Shown: piece by piece, positions 5,854-7,613 of the stretch
How positions within the stretch are numbered: the stretch's first letter is position 1
How the letters are laid out: each line of letters begins with the position of its first letter
Assembly: GCA_019911785.1 (NCBI GenBank)
Contig: JAIOJM010000319.1
Span: 1-7,613, forward strand
Direction: 5' to 3'
From: Sulfuricella sp.
GTDB taxonomy: Bacteria; Pseudomonadota; Gammaproteobacteria; Burkholderiales; Sulfuricellaceae
DNA length: 7,613 nt
Program-made: the position numbers and the translations under genes
Notes under the pieces: generated by a model
What the model was told of the DNA's origin: nothing
The model's database searches: none
What the model saw: only the letters and a program-made list of their open reading frames with translations

Positions 5854-7224
5854 ATGAAAACAAAACAAATTATATTTTCCGGCGTCCTGGCGGCGTGCGC
5901 GCTTCCGCAACTGGCCTCCGCCACCAACGGCATGAACATGGAAGGCTACGGTGCTACGGCCATGGGCATGGGCGGCGCCTCGATGGCCTACGACAACGGC
6001 ACCGCAGCGATGATGAACAACCCGGCGACGCTGGCGATGATGGAGGCGGGAGCCAATCTGGATCTGGCGCTCGGTTTTCTCGCGCCGCAAGTGAAATCAT
6101 CCGCCGGCGGCACGGCATCGCGCTCCAGCGCCGACATGTTTGGCGGCCCGGCCTTCGGCTGGGTCCGCAAGCAGAACGGGCTGCTGTTCGGCGTCGGCAT
6201 GTACGGCCAGGGCGGCATGGGCACCGAATACGATGGCAACTCGATATTCGCGTTAACGCGCGGCATGGTCAACCGCTCCGAAGTCAGCGTCGGGCGGGTG
6301 ATTTTTCCGGTCGCTTATGATGTCAGCCCGGATCTGAATATTGGCGGATCGCTGGATTACGTCTGGGCCGGCATGGACCTGAGAATGGCCATGGATTTTG
6401 CGTCCCAAATGTCCCCGATGATGGCTCCTGGCGGCAGCGCTGCGGGCGTGATTACAGCTGATGCCGGGACTGGTGGCGCACTCGCGGGTCAGGTTGGCTT
6501 GATCGGAGGCGCGAACGCTGCGGGTTACTTTGATTTTTCCAACGATAACGATTTTACCGGCCAGGCTGTGGGCACGGGTTATGCCGGAAAACTGGGCTTT
6601 ACCTATAAAGTGAATCCCCGGCTCACTATCGGGGGTACCTATCATTCTAAAACCTGGTTGGGTGACCTGAATGCCAGGGAAGCCAGTTTGAGCTTGCTCG
6701 ATAAGACCGGTGCGGTCGCTGAAATGAAAATCCCTGGTTCGATCAGCATCAAGAACTTCCAGTGGCCCGAAACATACGGCTTGGGTTTTGCCTATCAAGC
6801 CAATAACCATTTAATGGTAGCGGCCGACTGGAAGCGGATTGGCTGGGGCAATGTGATGAAAGACTTCCGCATGGTATTCACCCCGACTGGCGGTGGCTAT
6901 GTTGATGCAACCCTTTATCAGAAGTGGAGTGACCAGGATGTGGTGATGCTCGGCGCCGCCTACCGCATGACCGATGCGCTGACCCTGCGCGGCGGCCTCA
7001 ACATGGCCAACAATCCGGTGCCGGACACCTATCTCAATGCGCTGTTCCCCGCCACCATCAAGAATCACGTCACCGCCGGCTTCGGCTATGCCATCGACAA
7101 GAAGTCGCATCTCGACCTGGCCTTCAGCTATGCCGCCAAGGTGACGGCGACCTCGGGCGTGACCGGCATCACCACCAGCCACGAGCAGTACAACGGGCAG
7201 CTGGTTTACAGCACCCATTACTGA
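5854..7224 (+). CDS. OmpP1/FadL-family outer-membrane transport protein
   Basis: This 456-residue outer-membrane beta-barrel belongs to the FadL/TodX type, which moves hydrophobic compounds (long-chain fatty acids, aromatics) into the periplasm by lateral diffusion. A signal peptide is clear: MKTKQ, a hydrophobic core, then cleavage near ASA|TNG (about residue 23). The mature start GMNMEGYGATAMGMGGASMA and the DNGTAAMMNNPATLAMM block (47-63) are the FadL N-terminal plug hallmark with the NPA motif. The rest is alternating beta-strand sequence rich in Gly and aromatics, and the protein ends in Tyr as expected for assembly by BAM. Length is normal for the family. Residues about 180-235 form a long Met/Gly/Ala-rich stretch, probably an extracellular loop. 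The substrate cannot be told. The gene is divergent from the kinase-like gene, and its last 7 bases overlap the nirB 3' end on the other strand. Confidence 0.9.
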   Translation: MKTKQIIFSGVLAACALPQLASATNGMNMEGYGATAMGMGGASMAYDNGTAAMMNNPATLAMMEAGANLDLALGFLAPQVKSSAGGTASRSSADMFGGPAFGWVRKQNGLLFGVGMYGQGGMGTEYDGNSIFALTRGMVNRSEVSVGRVIFPVAYDVSPDLNIGGSLDYVWAGMDLRMAMDFASQMSPMMAPGGSAAGVITADAGTGGALAGQVGLIGGANAAGYFDFSNDNDFTGQAVGTGYAGKLGFTYKVNPRLTIGGTYHSKTWLGDLNAREASLSLLDKTGAVAEMKIPGSISIKNFQWPETYGLGFAYQANNHLMVAADWKRIGWGNVMKDFRMVFTPTGGGYVDATLYQKWSDQDVVMLGAAYRMTDALTLRGGLNMANNPVPDTYLNALFPATIKNHVTAGFGYAIDKKSHLDLAFSYAAKVTATSGVTGITTSHEQYNGQLVYSTHY

Positions 7225-7613
7225 ACCGAGATCACCTCGAACTCCTTCCGTGCCGGGGCGGCGGCCATCTCTGTCCAGGGATCCTGGGTATCCTGCAGCG
7301 CGAACAGCAGCCGCGCATAGAGCGCTTTGCGGTTTTCGGCGTCATCGACCACCCTGGCCTTGACGTAGGCCAGGCCGACGCGCTGCACCCAGTGCACGGT
7401 GCGATCCAGGTAGCGCGCTTCCTCGCGGTAAAGCTGGAGGAAGGCGCCGCTGTATTCCAGCACTTCCTCGGCAGTTTTCACCTTGGCGAAGAATTGCGCC
7501 ACCTCGGTCTTGATGCCGCCGTTGCCGGCGACGTGGATTTCCCAGCCGGAATCGACGCCGATGATGCCGACATCCTTGATCGCCGCTTCGGCGCAGTTGC
7601 GCGGGCAGCCCGA
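7218..7613 (-). CDS. nirB: nitrite reductase [NAD(P)H] large subunit, C-terminal part (5' end outside window)
   Basis: The frame is open from the window edge to TAA at 7218-7220 and gives 131 residues matching the C-terminus of NirB, the cytoplasmic sirohaem enzyme that reduces nitrite to ammonium with NAD(P)H. The fragment opens with SGCPRNCAEAAIKDVGI, where CxxxC supplies the last two cysteine ligands of the sirohaem-linked 4Fe-4S cluster. GWEIHVAGNGGIKTEVAQFF follows, then EEVLEYSGAFLQLYREEARYLDRT and VGLAYVKARVVDD, all standard NirB tail blocks. The protein continues past the usual DPW end for about 20 residues (to EFEVISVQ). No nirD, the usual next gene, follows: the porin gene converges instead. 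NirD may lie elsewhere or be dispensable. Proximity to narXL fits nitrogen metabolism, but regulation cannot be shown here. Confidence 0.88.
   Translation of the reverse strand, partial: SGCPRNCAEAAIKDVGIIGVDSGWEIHVAGNGGIKTEVAQFFAKVKTAEEVLEYSGAFLQLYREEARYLDRTVHWVQRVGLAYVKARVVDDAENRKALYARLLFALQDTQDPWTEMAAAPARKEFEVISVQ

Overview
The window looks like chromosomal DNA of a betaproteobacterium. Its GC-rich coding style, c551-type cytochrome, DsrC-family protein, NarX/NarL pair and FadL-type porin would suit a sulfur- or nitrogen-metabolising member of the Nitrosomonadales (Sulfuricella, Thiobacillus or Gallionella relatives). That placement is inferred from protein style and gene content; no rRNA or other phylogenetic marker is present.

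Layout. 1-592 (+): the 3' end of a small cytochrome c, then a DsrC/TusE-family gene whose product lacks both C-terminal family cysteines. 602-659: two REP-like sequences in perfect inverted orientation. 764-1519 (+): a CinA N-terminal-type (MoaB/Mog fold) protein. 1601-4197 (-): narX-narL, a nitrate/nitrite-type sensor kinase and its response regulator, overlapping by 4 bases; narL converges with the CinA-type gene. 4226-4402: an AT-rich inverted-repeat element built from eight copies of a 7-base motif, four on each side. 4474-5620 (-): a two-gene unit of a cytidylate-kinase-like protein followed by an isolated F1 epsilon-type subunit (AtpC). 5621-5853: an AT-rich divergent intergenic region. 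5854-7224 (+): an OmpP1/FadL-family outer-membrane porin. 7218-7613 (-): the 3' end of the assimilatory nitrite reductase large subunit (nirB), overlapping the porin tail-to-tail by 7 bases.

How the parts fit. NarXL would sense nitrate and/or nitrite and control respiratory or assimilatory nitrogen genes; a nirB end lies about 3 kb away, but no NarL target could be shown here. The DsrC-like protein and cytochrome suggest a sulfur or redox setting. No obviously new multi-gene system is visible. The less ordinary items are the cysteine-less DsrC homologue beside a cytochrome c, the orphan epsilon subunit paired with a CMP-kinase-like protein, and the inverted heptamer element that lies across the narX 5' region.
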